In this document: piece by piece, positions 7,731 to 16,369 of the stretch
How the letters are laid out: every line of letters starts with the position of its first letter
How positions within the stretch are numbered: position 1 is the stretch's first letter
Source: Candidatus Sphingomonas phytovorans
Lineage (GTDB): Bacteria > Pseudomonadota > Alphaproteobacteria > Sphingomonadales > Sphingomonadaceae
Reading direction: 5' to 3'
Length of the DNA stretch: 64,000 nucleotides
NCBI GenBank assembly: GCA_029202385.1
Contig: CP119314.1
Span: 5,390,147-5,454,146, forward strand
The notes under the pieces: model-generated
What the model saw: the letters and a program-made list of their open reading frames with translations, nothing else
Told to the model about the DNA's origin: nothing
Databases searched by the model: none
Made by a program: the position numbers and the translations under genes

Positions 7731-8204
7731 TCAGCCCTCGCAACCCGTGGCACGCGCGGACCAGGTAATGTTGACGATCTTCCAGGTGCCCGTGTCGCGG
7801 GCCAGGTCGAAATGGTCCACGCCGCAATGATGCGCCTTGCCGTCGATGAAGAACGTATAGGGCGCCCAGACCATCGCAATATCGCCGTCGATCTCGATCG
7901 CCGGATTGCTGATGCGCTCTTCATATTTCTCCGGGCCGGGTTTGACGCTCGCGGCGAACTCGGTCCAGCTCATATGGCGGACCGTGCGCACGCCGTTGGG
8001 CGCTTCATTGGCGACGGTGGCGCCGCCGTCCGGGCGAAGCTGCGCGAGGATCGCGGCGGAATCTCGTGCGGCGAGGCCGGCGAGCATCGCGTTGATCGGT
8101 GCCATCACCGCGCCTTCGTCGGTGCCGGGCGGCGGAAGGCCGGTGCCCTTGGGCATCGGCTGGACTGGAGTGACCTGGGCGAGAAAGGCAAGGATCAGGG
8201 ACAT
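7731..8204 (-). CDS. NTF2-like (SnoaL/DUF4440-type) protein
   Basis: A protein of 157 residues with a short hydrophobic, possibly exported, N-terminus. One NTF2-like alpha+beta barrel follows, with recognisable helix PINAMLAGLAARDSAAILAQ and strands ending in THETGTWK-like DTGTWKIVNITWSAR. A single pocket-forming His pair (AHHCGVDHFDL) is visible. Members range from small-molecule enzymes to binding proteins, so no function is proposed. The ribosome site GGAG is 8 bases before ATG 8204. It is first in the row of acyl-CoA-type genes transcribed leftward. Confidence 0.72.
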   Translation of the reverse strand: MSLILAFLAQVTPVQPMPKGTGLPPPGTDEGAVMAPINAMLAGLAARDSAAILAQLRPDGGATVANEAPNGVRTVRHMSWTEFAASVKPGPEKYEERISNPAIEIDGDIAMVWAPYTFFIDGKAHHCGVDHFDLARDTGTWKIVNITWSARATGCEG

Positions 8205-8264
8205 TGGGTATCTCCTGGAAGTTCCTCCCCGGAAGCGGGAGGAACAGAAGCACTCCGTTCGTCA

Positions 8265-8405
8265 TCACATTCTGAAGACGCCAGACTGCAGGAAGGGCGG
8301 GCCGGGATCGAGCAGCCGCTCCACCAACCCTCGGTCGTGCACCGCATTCGCCCGGAACGCCTCGTTCTCAGGCGATACCCTGCTCTCCAATGCCGGTGCG
8401 CTCAT
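8265..8405 (-). pseudogene. Remnant of an acyl-CoA carboxylase carboxyltransferase (beta) subunit
   Basis: This 46-codon frame starts with ATG 8405 and reads MSAPALESRVSPENEAFRAN, then VHDRGLVERLLDPGPPFL, and soon stops. The first part resembles the N-terminus of methylcrotonyl/acyl-CoA carboxylase beta subunits. ERLLDPGxPFL resembles the motif that normally lies about 40 residues further on. The piece therefore looks like a gene start joined by internal deletion to the later motif, then truncated; the remaining roughly 480 residues are absent. It lies upstream of the SDR/MaoC genes on the same strand, consistent with a decayed branched-chain acyl-CoA catabolic operon. The assignment rests on recalled family motifs and was not checked by alignment. 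Confidence 0.55.
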
Positions 8406-8575
8406 GCTTTCATCCTCATCCCGCGCTCCTGACTAGACAGCGACCGCGCGAATGGGAAGCGACGCTCGCGATATAAGGCTGCGCCGTACGGCGGGCATCT
8501 GCGCGGGTGGTATCTGGTGTAACCGAAATCTCAGGTGTACTCCTCACGCCATACACCTTTGGAGAGGTTTGTCTC

Positions 8576-10633
8576 ATGAAGCGTCCCACGATCTTTCTCG
8601 CCGCCCTGCTTGCCACCACCGCCTGCACCCAGAGCGCGCCCGCGCCGGTCGCTGGAACGGCAATCGGCATCGATGTGGCCGGAGTCGACAAGGCGTTGAA
8701 GCCGGGCGACGATTTCGATGCTTATGCCAATGGCGTCTGGCGCGCGAAGACAGAGATCCCGGCCGACCGGTCGAGCACTGGCATCTTCCTTCAGGTGTTC
8801 AACGTTGCGGAAGGGCGCAACGCGCAACTGATCGCAGAGGCCGCCAAGGCGAATGCCGCGGCCGGGACCGATCAGCGCAAGATCGCCGATTTCTACAATG
8901 CCTATCTTGATACCGCCGGCATCGAGAAGCGCGGCCTTGCCCCGATCAAGCCGGAGCTAGATGCGATCGCGGCGATCGCCGACAAGGCTGAACTGGCCCG
9001 GGCGCTGGGCGCCGATCTGCGCGCCGATGTCGATCCGCTCAACGCAACCAATTTCCGCACCGAGCATCTGTTCGGCCTGTTCGTTACCCAGGCGCTCGAC
9101 AACCCGGGCCAGACGGTGCCCTATCTGCTGCAGGGCGGCATCGGCATGCCGGAGCGCGATTATTATGTGTCGGCCAAGCCGGAGATGGCGCAGCTCCGTA
9201 CCGCCTATAAGGCGTATATCACGAAGGTCTTCGGCCTGGCCGGGATGAGCGATCCGACCGCCCGTGCCGATCGGGTGATGGCGCTGGAAACGAAGATCGC
9301 CAGTGCGCATGCGGGCTATGTCGATAGCCAGGATGTCCACAAGGCGAACAATGCATGGAAGCAGGCTGATTTCGCGAAGAAGGCGCCGGGGATCGACTGG
9401 AACGCATTCTTCGCCGCCGCGGGCCTGTCCGGTCAGCAGGACTTCATCGTCTGGCATCCGGCCCCGACCACGAAGCTTTCCGCCCTGGTGGCAAGCGAAC
9501 CGCTCGACGCGTGGCGGGACTGGCTTGCCTTTCATCATCTCAACACCGTCACGGCGGTGCTGCCCAAGGCGTTTGACGACGCCTCGTTCGATTTCTTCGG
9601 CAAGACCTTGAGCGGCACACAGCAGCCGCGCCCGCGCGACAAACGGGCGATCGCTGCCGTGAACAATAATCTGGGCGATGCGGTCGGCCAGATCTACGTC
9701 GCCAAATTCTTCCCGGCCTCGTCCAAAACCGACATCCAGGGCATGGTGAAGAACATCCTCGCCGCGTTCGACAAGCGTGTCGAGAACCTGACCTGGATGG
9801 CGCCCGCGACCAAGGCCGAGGCACGCAAGAAGATCCAGACGATGCGTGTCGGCGTCGGCTATCCCGATACGTGGCGCAATTACGGGTCGCTTGAGATCAA
9901 GGCTGACGATCCGCTGGGCAATCTCGAGCGCGCGCGGCTGGCTGAATACAGGCATCAGCTTGCCAAGATCGGCAAGGCGCCGGACAAGGGCGAGTGGTGG
10001 ATGACGCCGCAGACGGTCAACGCGGTCAACCTGCCGTTGCAGAATGCGCTCAACTTCCCGGCGGCGATCCTCGAAGCGCCCTTCTATGATCCGAAGGCTG
10101 ACGCGGCGGCGAATTATGGATCGATTGGCGCCACGATCGGCCATGAGATCAGCCACAGCTTCGACAATACCGGCGCCGAGTTCGATTCGAGCGGCAAGCT
10201 CCGCAATTGGTGGACCCCTGCGGACTTCGCCCATTTCAAGCAGCAGAGCGCGACCCTGGCGAAGCAATATGATGCCTATGAGCCGCTCCCCGGGCTTCAC
10301 CTCAATGGCGAGCAGACGCTTGGCGAGAACATCGCCGACGTGGCTGGCCTGACGGCAGCCTACGAGGCATATCGCGCCTCGCTCGAGGGCAAGGAGGCAC
10401 CGGTGATCGACGGCTTGACCGGCGATCAGCGCTTCCTGCTGGCCTTTGCGCAAAGCTGGCGCGAGAAGACCCGCGAGAAGGCGATGCGCCAGCAGGTCGC
10501 GACCGACGGGCACTCGCCGGGCAGGTTCCGTGCGCAGACGGTGCGCAACCTCGATGCGTGGTACAAGGCGTTCGATGTGCAGCCTGGCCAGAAGCTGTAC
10601 CTTGCGCCGGATGCCCGCGTGAGGGTCTGGTAA
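8576..10633 (+). CDS. M13-family (neprilysin-like) zinc metallopeptidase lipoprotein
   Basis: M13 peptidase of 685 residues. The N-terminus MKRPTIFLAALLATTAC is a probable lipoprotein signal with lipidated Cys17. The zinc site is HEISH at residues 523-527, and the third ligand is Glu584 in GENIADVAGL; both family signatures are intact. The N-terminal PGDDFDAYANGVWRAKTEIP segment is also typical. It is expected to cleave peptides in the periplasm or at the cell surface. ATG 8576 is chosen because the signal peptide begins there and GGAGAGG precedes it. It lies 20 bases before the GST gene. Confidence 0.93.
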   Translation: MKRPTIFLAALLATTACTQSAPAPVAGTAIGIDVAGVDKALKPGDDFDAYANGVWRAKTEIPADRSSTGIFLQVFNVAEGRNAQLIAEAAKANAAAGTDQRKIADFYNAYLDTAGIEKRGLAPIKPELDAIAAIADKAELARALGADLRADVDPLNATNFRTEHLFGLFVTQALDNPGQTVPYLLQGGIGMPERDYYVSAKPEMAQLRTAYKAYITKVFGLAGMSDPTARADRVMALETKIASAHAGYVDSQDVHKANNAWKQADFAKKAPGIDWNAFFAAAGLSGQQDFIVWHPAPTTKLSALVASEPLDAWRDWLAFHHLNTVTAVLPKAFDDASFDFFGKTLSGTQQPRPRDKRAIAAVNNNLGDAVGQIYVAKFFPASSKTDIQGMVKNILAAFDKRVENLTWMAPATKAEARKKIQTMRVGVGYPDTWRNYGSLEIKADDPLGNLERARLAEYRHQLAKIGKAPDKGEWWMTPQTVNAVNLPLQNALNFPAAILEAPFYDPKADAAANYGSIGATIGHEISHSFDNTGAEFDSSGKLRNWWTPADFAHFKQQSATLAKQYDAYEPLPGLHLNGEQTLGENIADVAGLTAAYEAYRASLEGKEAPVIDGLTGDQRFLLAFAQSWREKTREKAMRQQVATDGHSPGRFRAQTVRNLDAWYKAFDVQPGQKLYLAPDARVRVW

Positions 10634-10653
10634 GTAGAAGGGAAGGGCGGACC

Positions 10654-11283
10654 ATGCTGTTGATCGGACAATATGATTCGCCCTTCGTCCGGCGCGTCGC
10701 GGTGACGTTGAAGCTCTACGATCTGCCCTATCGCCACGCGCCGCTTTCGGCCTTCGGCGATGTGGAGGAGATTGCGCGCTATAATCCGCTGCGGCGCGTG
10801 CCGACCCTGGTGTTCGACGACGGTATCTCGCTGACGGACAGCAGCGCGATCGTCGACGCGATCGATGAGATGGTCGGTGTGGATCGGGCGTTCCTCTCGC
10901 GCCGCGGCGATGATCGCCGGGCGATGCTCCGTACCTGCGCCTTCGCGGCCGGGGTCGCGGAGAAGGCGGTCAGTCTTGTCTATGAGCGGGCCTTTCGCGA
11001 TGGACTGAAGATGTGGGTCGAGCGCTGCCGTGCCCAGGTGATCGACACGCTCGACCTGCTTGAGCGCGAGCGCGCCGCGGCAAAACGCGATTGGCTGTTG
11101 GGCGACACGATGAGCCACGCCGACGTGCTGCTCGCGACGATGCACCGGTTCGTCAGCGAGGCGCTGGCCGACCAGTTCGTCATGGACGGTTGGGTCGCGC
11201 TCGCGGACCACGCCGCGCGGTGCGAGGCGCTGCCCGAATTCGCCGATGCCTATCAGCTCTTCAGGCTGACGCTGCCCGACTAG
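10654..11283 (+). CDS. Glutathione S-transferase family protein
   Basis: A protein of 209 residues with an N-terminal thioredoxin-like domain (1-75). It starts MLLIGQYDSPFVRRVAVTLKL and has the cis-proline/GSH-contact region RVPTLVFDDGISLTDSSAI. An all-helical C-terminal domain carries the N-capping segment GDTMSHADVLLATM. It is likely cytosolic and glutathione-dependent; the electrophile is unknown. ATG 10654 is preceded by GGAAGGG. The stop overlaps the stop of the convergent halogenase gene (11280-11283), so there is no room for a terminator between them. Confidence 0.87.
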   Translation: MLLIGQYDSPFVRRVAVTLKLYDLPYRHAPLSAFGDVEEIARYNPLRRVPTLVFDDGISLTDSSAIVDAIDEMVGVDRAFLSRRGDDRRAMLRTCAFAAGVAEKAVSLVYERAFRDGLKMWVERCRAQVIDTLDLLERERAAAKRDWLLGDTMSHADVLLATMHRFVSEALADQFVMDGWVALADHAARCEALPEFADAYQLFRLTLPD

Positions 11284-12824
11284 ATCGCCTGGAATCCGAA
11301 CTGCCGGATCTTGTCCAGCAGGTCGCGGTTCCGCGGAAGCTGGCTCGTCATCCTGCCGGTGATCCGGGCATTTTCCTCGCGAAGCCGCGCCGCCATTCGT
11401 TCGGTGGTGGCGGTGTCGAGCGTGTCGACCTCCGTCCTGTAGCCCATGCCGTACAGGACATATTGATAGCTTGCCGCAGGGAAGACCTCGTCGAGCCGGT
11501 CGAATTCCTCGAAGAACCAGGGCGGCTGGTATTTCCACAGGTGAAGCAGGTTCCGCAGTCGTTCCGGGATCGTCGCCGGATCGACATTGTCGATCCAGAA
11601 CGCTGAATCGCGCCGCTTGGTCAGCACATAATGGAGCTTCAGAAAGTCGATGATACGCCCCCACCGATAGGAGGTCGTCTCGTTGAAGCGCCGCGCGACG
11701 ATGTCCATCACCTCGCGATTGGCCGGCATCTGTTCGGCGATCAGCTTGGCCGACAGCTCGATCAGCACGATCGCCGACGCCTCGAGCGGTTCGAGGAAGC
11801 CGGCGGCGAGCCCGACCGCGACGCAATTCCGCTTCCAGAAGGTCTCGCGATGGCCGCCGCGGATCGGGATCTTGCGGATCGACAATTTGTCGGCCGCCGG
11901 GCCGATATAGGCACGCAGCTCGCGTTCGGCGCTCTCGTCGTCGGTGTGGGAGGTCGAATAGACATAGCCGATGCCGCGGCGCGTCGGCAGGCCGATGTCC
12001 CAGATCCAGCCGGCCGATTGGGCGGTGGAAATGGTATGGGAGGCAAGCGCTTCCTCAGGCGTATCGAACGGCACCTGGACCGCCAGCGCGGCATCGCAGA
12101 ACAGCACGTCCTTGCAGTCGCGGAACGGCACGCCGAGGGCCTTGCCCAGTAGCAGCGACGCGAAGCCGGTGCAGTCGACGAACAGGTCGCCGGCAATGTC
12201 GCCGGCCTGCTCGGTGGAGACGCTGACGATGTCGCCGTCCTCGGCCTGGTTGACGCTCGTTACGTCGGCCAGCACGTGGCGCACGCCCAGCTTCGTCGTG
12301 CAATGCTTCTGCAGGAACGGGGCGAATTTCCCCGCATCAAGATGGTAGGCGTAGTTGGCGACCGCATCATATTCGGGCGTGGTGATCATCTTGGGCGCCA
12401 GCCCCGCGTCGCAGATCGCCCCCTGGGGGGATACCGCGTCGCAGAAGGACCGGCCCTGTTCGTCGTGAAGCCAGTGCGGCACCATGTTCAGCTCGCTGAA
12501 TCCGTGCGGCAGCATCAGCGGATGATAATAGGCGTCGTCCTCCGCCCCCGTGGTCCATTTGGCGAATTTAGCGCCCTGTTTGAAGGCGGCGTCGCATTCG
12601 CGGAAGAAATCCGTCTCGGAGACACCCATCTTCTGGAGCGTCGTACGCAACGTCGGCCAGGTGCCTTCGCCCACGCCGATGATCTTCACATTGGGCGATT
12701 CGACCAGGGTTACGGTGAAGCCGCCCGCCATCCGGCCCTGGTGCCGCGCGGCGATGACGCCGGCGGTAAGCCAGCCGGCAGTGCCGCCGCCGACGATGAC
12801 GATATTGCGGACCGGACTGACCAT
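11280..12824 (-). CDS. Flavin-dependent tryptophan-halogenase-family protein (subtype WIWDIG)
   Basis: A protein of 514 residues in the PrnA/Trp-halogenase fold. The FAD-binding GGGTAGW is at residues 12-18. Lys82 in AAFKQGAKF aligns with the catalytic lysine of PrnA (FKAAIKF), and EPLEAS carries the conserved glutamate. The canonical WxWxIP motif reads WIWDIGLP, so the IP proline is replaced by glycine, and GVGEATIP reads GVGEGTWP. Halogenation of tryptophan is therefore unproven; a peptide, protein or other aromatic substrate is possible. It lies downstream of the TBDR gene behind a hairpin terminator, and convergent with the GST gene. Closest paralog in the window: 50748-52331. Confidence 0.85.
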   Translation of the reverse strand: MVSPVRNIVIVGGGTAGWLTAGVIAARHQGRMAGGFTVTLVESPNVKIIGVGEGTWPTLRTTLQKMGVSETDFFRECDAAFKQGAKFAKWTTGAEDDAYYHPLMLPHGFSELNMVPHWLHDEQGRSFCDAVSPQGAICDAGLAPKMITTPEYDAVANYAYHLDAGKFAPFLQKHCTTKLGVRHVLADVTSVNQAEDGDIVSVSTEQAGDIAGDLFVDCTGFASLLLGKALGVPFRDCKDVLFCDAALAVQVPFDTPEEALASHTISTAQSAGWIWDIGLPTRRGIGYVYSTSHTDDESAERELRAYIGPAADKLSIRKIPIRGGHRETFWKRNCVAVGLAAGFLEPLEASAIVLIELSAKLIAEQMPANREVMDIVARRFNETTSYRWGRIIDFLKLHYVLTKRRDSAFWIDNVDPATIPERLRNLLHLWKYQPPWFFEEFDRLDEVFPAASYQYVLYGMGYRTEVDTLDTATTERMAARLREENARITGRMTSQLPRNRDLLDKIRQFGFQAI

Positions 12825-12880
12825 ATCGGGCGGCTACTCTATTCGGCGTGGTGGCGACGCTGCCTAGCATGAAGGAAAGA

Positions 12881-12908
12881 GGGGCCGCCAACCATGGTCG
12901 GCGGCCCC
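12881..12908 (-). terminator. Terminator hairpin between TBDR and halogenase genes
   Basis: GGGGCCGCC (12881-12889) and GGCGGCCCC (12900-12908) are perfect 9-bp arms, with further inner pairing ACC/GGT. Reading leftward (the TBDR transcript), the stem is followed by TCTTTCCTT. This is a plausible intrinsic terminator that is probably leaky, since the halogenase gene 57 bases on is in the same orientation. Confidence 0.7.
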
Positions 12909-12924
12909 GGGGAATGTGGTCCCC

Positions 12925-15837
12925 TCAGTAGTGAAAACGCACACCAGCCGTGATGCGTCGTCCGTAGCCGAACGCACTGAGCAGCTGATTCTTGTACCGG
13001 CCGCGGGTGCTGTACGTTTCGTTGGTCAGGTTCAGCGCTTCGCCGAAGATGGTGAACTGCTTCGTGATGTCATAGCTCGTGCTGAAGTCGATCTGCGTGC
13101 TCTGGTTCACGAAGGTCGGTTCGGCGCCGAACTTGCCGTTGTTCTGGGCCTGCCCGAACTGAAGCAGATAGTCGTCGCGCCAGTTGACGGCCATTCGGGC
13201 CTGGAAGCCGTTCTTGTCGTAGAAACCGACGAAGTTCGCCGAATTGGCAAGCCCGGTGACGGCGAAGCCGGTCTGGGTGAAGTCATCCGGGTTATAGGGC
13301 TTGTTGGTATTGACGAAGGTTCCGTTCGCCGAGAAGCCGAAGCCGCTGTTGCCGAAGACCTGCTGCCAGGCGATTTCGATACCGCGCACCGTCGCGTCAG
13401 GACCGTTCACCCGCGCCGATACCGAGAATTGCGCGGGCAGGCCGGTCGTCGGATCGATGACGTTGTTGATCGGCTGGCGCGTCACGCCGGCAACGATGAA
13501 GTTGCTGACATTCTTCACGAACAGGTCGACGGCGAAGTATGAGTTGCGCTGGTAATACCATTCCGCCGTCAGATCGAAGTTATCGGACAGATAGGGACGG
13601 AGGTTGGGATTGCCGCCGGTTGCGGTGAAGGCCCCGATGCGCTGGCCGCTGCCCACGTTCAGGACGGGCGTCAGGAAGCTCAGATTGGGCCGCGTCAGCG
13701 TCCGGGACGCATCGAACCTGATGTCGAACTTGTCAGTGATGTTGAGCTTCATGTCGATGCTGGGCAGGAAGTAGGCGTAGCTGCTCTTCGTCGACACCGG
13801 CTGGCTGGGGGAGAATCCGACCGACAACAAGGTCGGGTCGCCGATGCCCTGAGTCAGCGTCAGGGGCACCTGACCGATGCCGTTCGACGTGATGTGCGTG
13901 ACTTCTTCGCGTGCGCCTGCGTTGAAGTTGAACTTCATGCCGGCGATCTCGGTCTGGAAGCTCGCACGGACGAACGCCGCCCACGTCTTTTCGGTGATGA
14001 CCTGCACGCTTGCGGGGTTCAGCTTGACGTCGAATGTGCCGGTGAAGTTCGGACCGACCTGAGGGTCGAGATAGTTGAATCCCGGAATTCGTTTCGTCTG
14101 CGGGTTGCCGAGGCTGGTCAGGTACGCCTGATAGTCGGCTGCGCTGTATTTCAGCAGGGGCGAGGGCAGGTTGCCTGAATAGCCGGGCAGGAAGTTCGCC
14201 GTGCTGACCTGGCCCGTGAACAGGCTTGCCGGGAGCAGAACGCCCGTCGTGCCACCCGAGGGCGGACCGTAACCCGCATAGGCCTGCCAGAAATTGTTGG
14301 CGAAGGTGTCGCTGGTCTGCAGCTTGAACTGGTCTTCGAGATATGACCCGCCGAACTTGATCGAGAAATCGTCCTGCTTCCACTGGCCGGAAAGGCGCGC
14401 CTGCTTGATGACGTCGGTGTTCTTGTTGGCGGTGTTCACCGTCACGTGCGATCCGATGACCGACGTGTCGGCCCAGCGGGACTCGTCGCCGTTCACGCCA
14501 TAGTTGTTGAGCGTCGGAATCTTGTTCTTGCTGTCGCCGTCGATGACGATGCCGAGCGACGGGCCGATGCCGAAGCCATAGCCAACGTCACCATTCTTGC
14601 TGTTGATGCGGCCGTCGGGGTTGCGCCAGCTCTTCGAATAGCTGCCGTCCGCCTCGACGCTGAAATTGTCGGAGACGTCCCATTTCACGTTCAGGCCGGT
14701 TTGGTTGGTCTGCAGGACGTTGCTGTTCGTCGTGGCATTGAAGTCGGTCTGGGTGCCGGCCTGGGTGAAATTGGTCGGCACGCCGTTGCCGTCCAGCACG
14801 ACGTTGCGCAGGCTGCCCTGGTTGAACCAGATGCCGAACCCGAACGAATCCTGGTTGACCGTCTGGCGCGAGAAATTGTTGTCGAGGGTCACCATGACTG
14901 CGTCGGACGGGTGCCATTGCAGCGCGAGGCGCCCGTCGATCCGTTCGTCCTTGGTGTAGAGCTGGTTCAGGCCATATTGCTGCTCGAACGCGCCGCGGAC
15001 GGTGGTCTGTTGAGAAGCGGGGGCGGCGGTATTGGTCGTCGGGCTGCAGGTCGCGGCCGTGCTTCCCGCCAGCTGGCAGGGCGCGAAATAGCCGAAGCCG
15101 AAACCGTTGATATAGGCCTGGTTCGTCTGGGTGTCGTGACGCGCATAGGCGACATCGGCCAGGATGCCGAAGGTATCGTCGGCGAAGGTGTCGCTGAACA
15201 GGATTCCGCCGGTCGGAACGACCTTCTTGGCGTCTTCCTGCCAGGAGCCCGACACGGTGGCGGCAAGCCGCATGCCGGGGTGATCGAACGGCTTGGGGAA
15301 CAGGATGTTGACGGTCGCGCCGATCGAGTTGGCGCCGACGGTGACGTCAGGCGTCTTCATCACGTTCAACTGGCCGACGAAATCGGCGCCGACGGTGCTG
15401 AAGTCGACCGAACGGCCACCGGTCGCCGTCGATATGCGCCGACTGTCAAAAAGGGTTTCGTTGAAGTCGCCGCCGAAGCCGCGGACCGTGATGCCGGTCG
15501 CTTCGCCACGCGCGCCGTCGCGCTGGATCGACACGCCGGGCAGGCGCTGCAGCGAGGCCGCGACGTTCGAGTCCGGGAATTTGCCGATGTCTTCCGCCGA
15601 AATGGCATCCACGACACCGATCGAATCACGCTTGATGTCCAGGTTGCGCTGGAGCGATCCGCGGATGCCGGTAACGACGATGTCCTCTTCGGCTGTCGAG
15701 GGTGCAGCCTGCGCCGCGTCCTGTGCATGAGCCGGCGCAGCGATAATCGTCAAACTCGAGGCGCCGATCAGGAGGAGGCTGCGCAGCCGCCGTCCCTCCG
15801 CGCGATTCGATTGTGTCCCCGCCCTGTTCATTTTCAT
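12925..15837 (-). CDS. TonB-dependent receptor, TIGR01782 type (locus 1)
   Basis: Outer-membrane active transporter of 970 residues. The signal peptide ends at PAHAQ (about residue 39), and the TonB-box-like EEDIVVTGIRGSL follows. The plug begins DAISAEDIGKFPDSNVAASLQRLPGVSI and a 22-strand barrel runs to the C-terminal aromatic residue (RRITAGVRFHY). The plug opening is of the type shared by the Xanthomonas/Caulobacter TBDR family that imports plant and algal glycans, but no substrate-specific enzyme is adjacent. The start has a GGAGAGAG ribosome site. It is divergent from SapC-cupin across a 532-base region, and the halogenase follows behind a hairpin. Confidence 0.93.
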   Translation of the reverse strand: MKMNRAGTQSNRAEGRRLRSLLLIGASSLTIIAAPAHAQDAAQAAPSTAEEDIVVTGIRGSLQRNLDIKRDSIGVVDAISAEDIGKFPDSNVAASLQRLPGVSIQRDGARGEATGITVRGFGGDFNETLFDSRRISTATGGRSVDFSTVGADFVGQLNVMKTPDVTVGANSIGATVNILFPKPFDHPGMRLAATVSGSWQEDAKKVVPTGGILFSDTFADDTFGILADVAYARHDTQTNQAYINGFGFGYFAPCQLAGSTAATCSPTTNTAAPASQQTTVRGAFEQQYGLNQLYTKDERIDGRLALQWHPSDAVMVTLDNNFSRQTVNQDSFGFGIWFNQGSLRNVVLDGNGVPTNFTQAGTQTDFNATTNSNVLQTNQTGLNVKWDVSDNFSVEADGSYSKSWRNPDGRINSKNGDVGYGFGIGPSLGIVIDGDSKNKIPTLNNYGVNGDESRWADTSVIGSHVTVNTANKNTDVIKQARLSGQWKQDDFSIKFGGSYLEDQFKLQTSDTFANNFWQAYAGYGPPSGGTTGVLLPASLFTGQVSTANFLPGYSGNLPSPLLKYSAADYQAYLTSLGNPQTKRIPGFNYLDPQVGPNFTGTFDVKLNPASVQVITEKTWAAFVRASFQTEIAGMKFNFNAGAREEVTHITSNGIGQVPLTLTQGIGDPTLLSVGFSPSQPVSTKSSYAYFLPSIDMKLNITDKFDIRFDASRTLTRPNLSFLTPVLNVGSGQRIGAFTATGGNPNLRPYLSDNFDLTAEWYYQRNSYFAVDLFVKNVSNFIVAGVTRQPINNVIDPTTGLPAQFSVSARVNGPDATVRGIEIAWQQVFGNSGFGFSANGTFVNTNKPYNPDDFTQTGFAVTGLANSANFVGFYDKNGFQARMAVNWRDDYLLQFGQAQNNGKFGAEPTFVNQSTQIDFSTSYDITKQFTIFGEALNLTNETYSTRGRYKNQLLSAFGYGRRITAGVRFHY

Positions 15838-16369
15838 TTGTCTCTCTCCGTGTCAGATCGCTTGTTCACCTGGCGCCGGCACGTCCGACCGATCGGCGCC
15901 GCCTTCTGAGGCGGTCAGCTCTGACCGCGCTCCCTGCCGCGCTGAATCGCACCCGATTCAACGTCGCATCGCTTTGGAATGACGGCTGGCGCCCCCAAAC
16001 ATCCTCCTCCCGGCGAGGTCGCGTCGTTGCGCGCCCCGCCAATCCCCATATCTTATATGCGGCTCCGCATATTCTATATCATATATTGGTAGCGTGAACA
16101 TTTTTGTTCGGCAAGCGTCATATTTGCCACATTTATGGTGCTAATCGTCCCGTGATGGAGTATTTTAGATGCAGCGTGGAACTCCGACGCGGCGGGATTG
16201 AAGGTTTTGTGTGTGCGCTATCATGTAGCGTTGGCTTAGCGGACGGCGGTGGCTATCATCGATCCGATGGTAGGATTCCCATGCTCGGCGCGTGGTGATC
16301 GTCTATCGCGGCAACACCATGCCAAGCCGGCGAGAGACCGGCGCGGCCGGGAAGGGACGGGGTGACTGG
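15838..16369. other. 532-base divergent promoter region between TBDR 1 and SapC 1
   Basis: No convincing gene. The stretch 16050-16180 is AT-rich relative to the flanks and contains the palindrome described at 16055-16072, followed by TATATCATATA. It must carry both divergent promoters; I cannot assign -35/-10 boxes with confidence. Confidence 0.6.
16055..16072. promoter_or_regulatory. Putative operator palindrome ATATGCGG-CT-CCGCATAT
   Basis: Perfect 8-bp arms with a 2-nt centre lie in the AT-rich part of the divergent region, about 220 bases upstream of the TBDR 1 start and 300 bases upstream of SapC 1. Symmetry and spacing suit a dimeric HTH regulator. It is unrelated to the AACGTT-type sites of the second locus, and no regulator gene lies next to it. 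Confidence 0.5.

Noticed and set aside
14446..15909. 487-codon plus-strand frame opposite the TBDR 1 plug
   Set aside because: Val/Ala/Arg-rich shadow of the receptor gene with no ribosome site or homology character.
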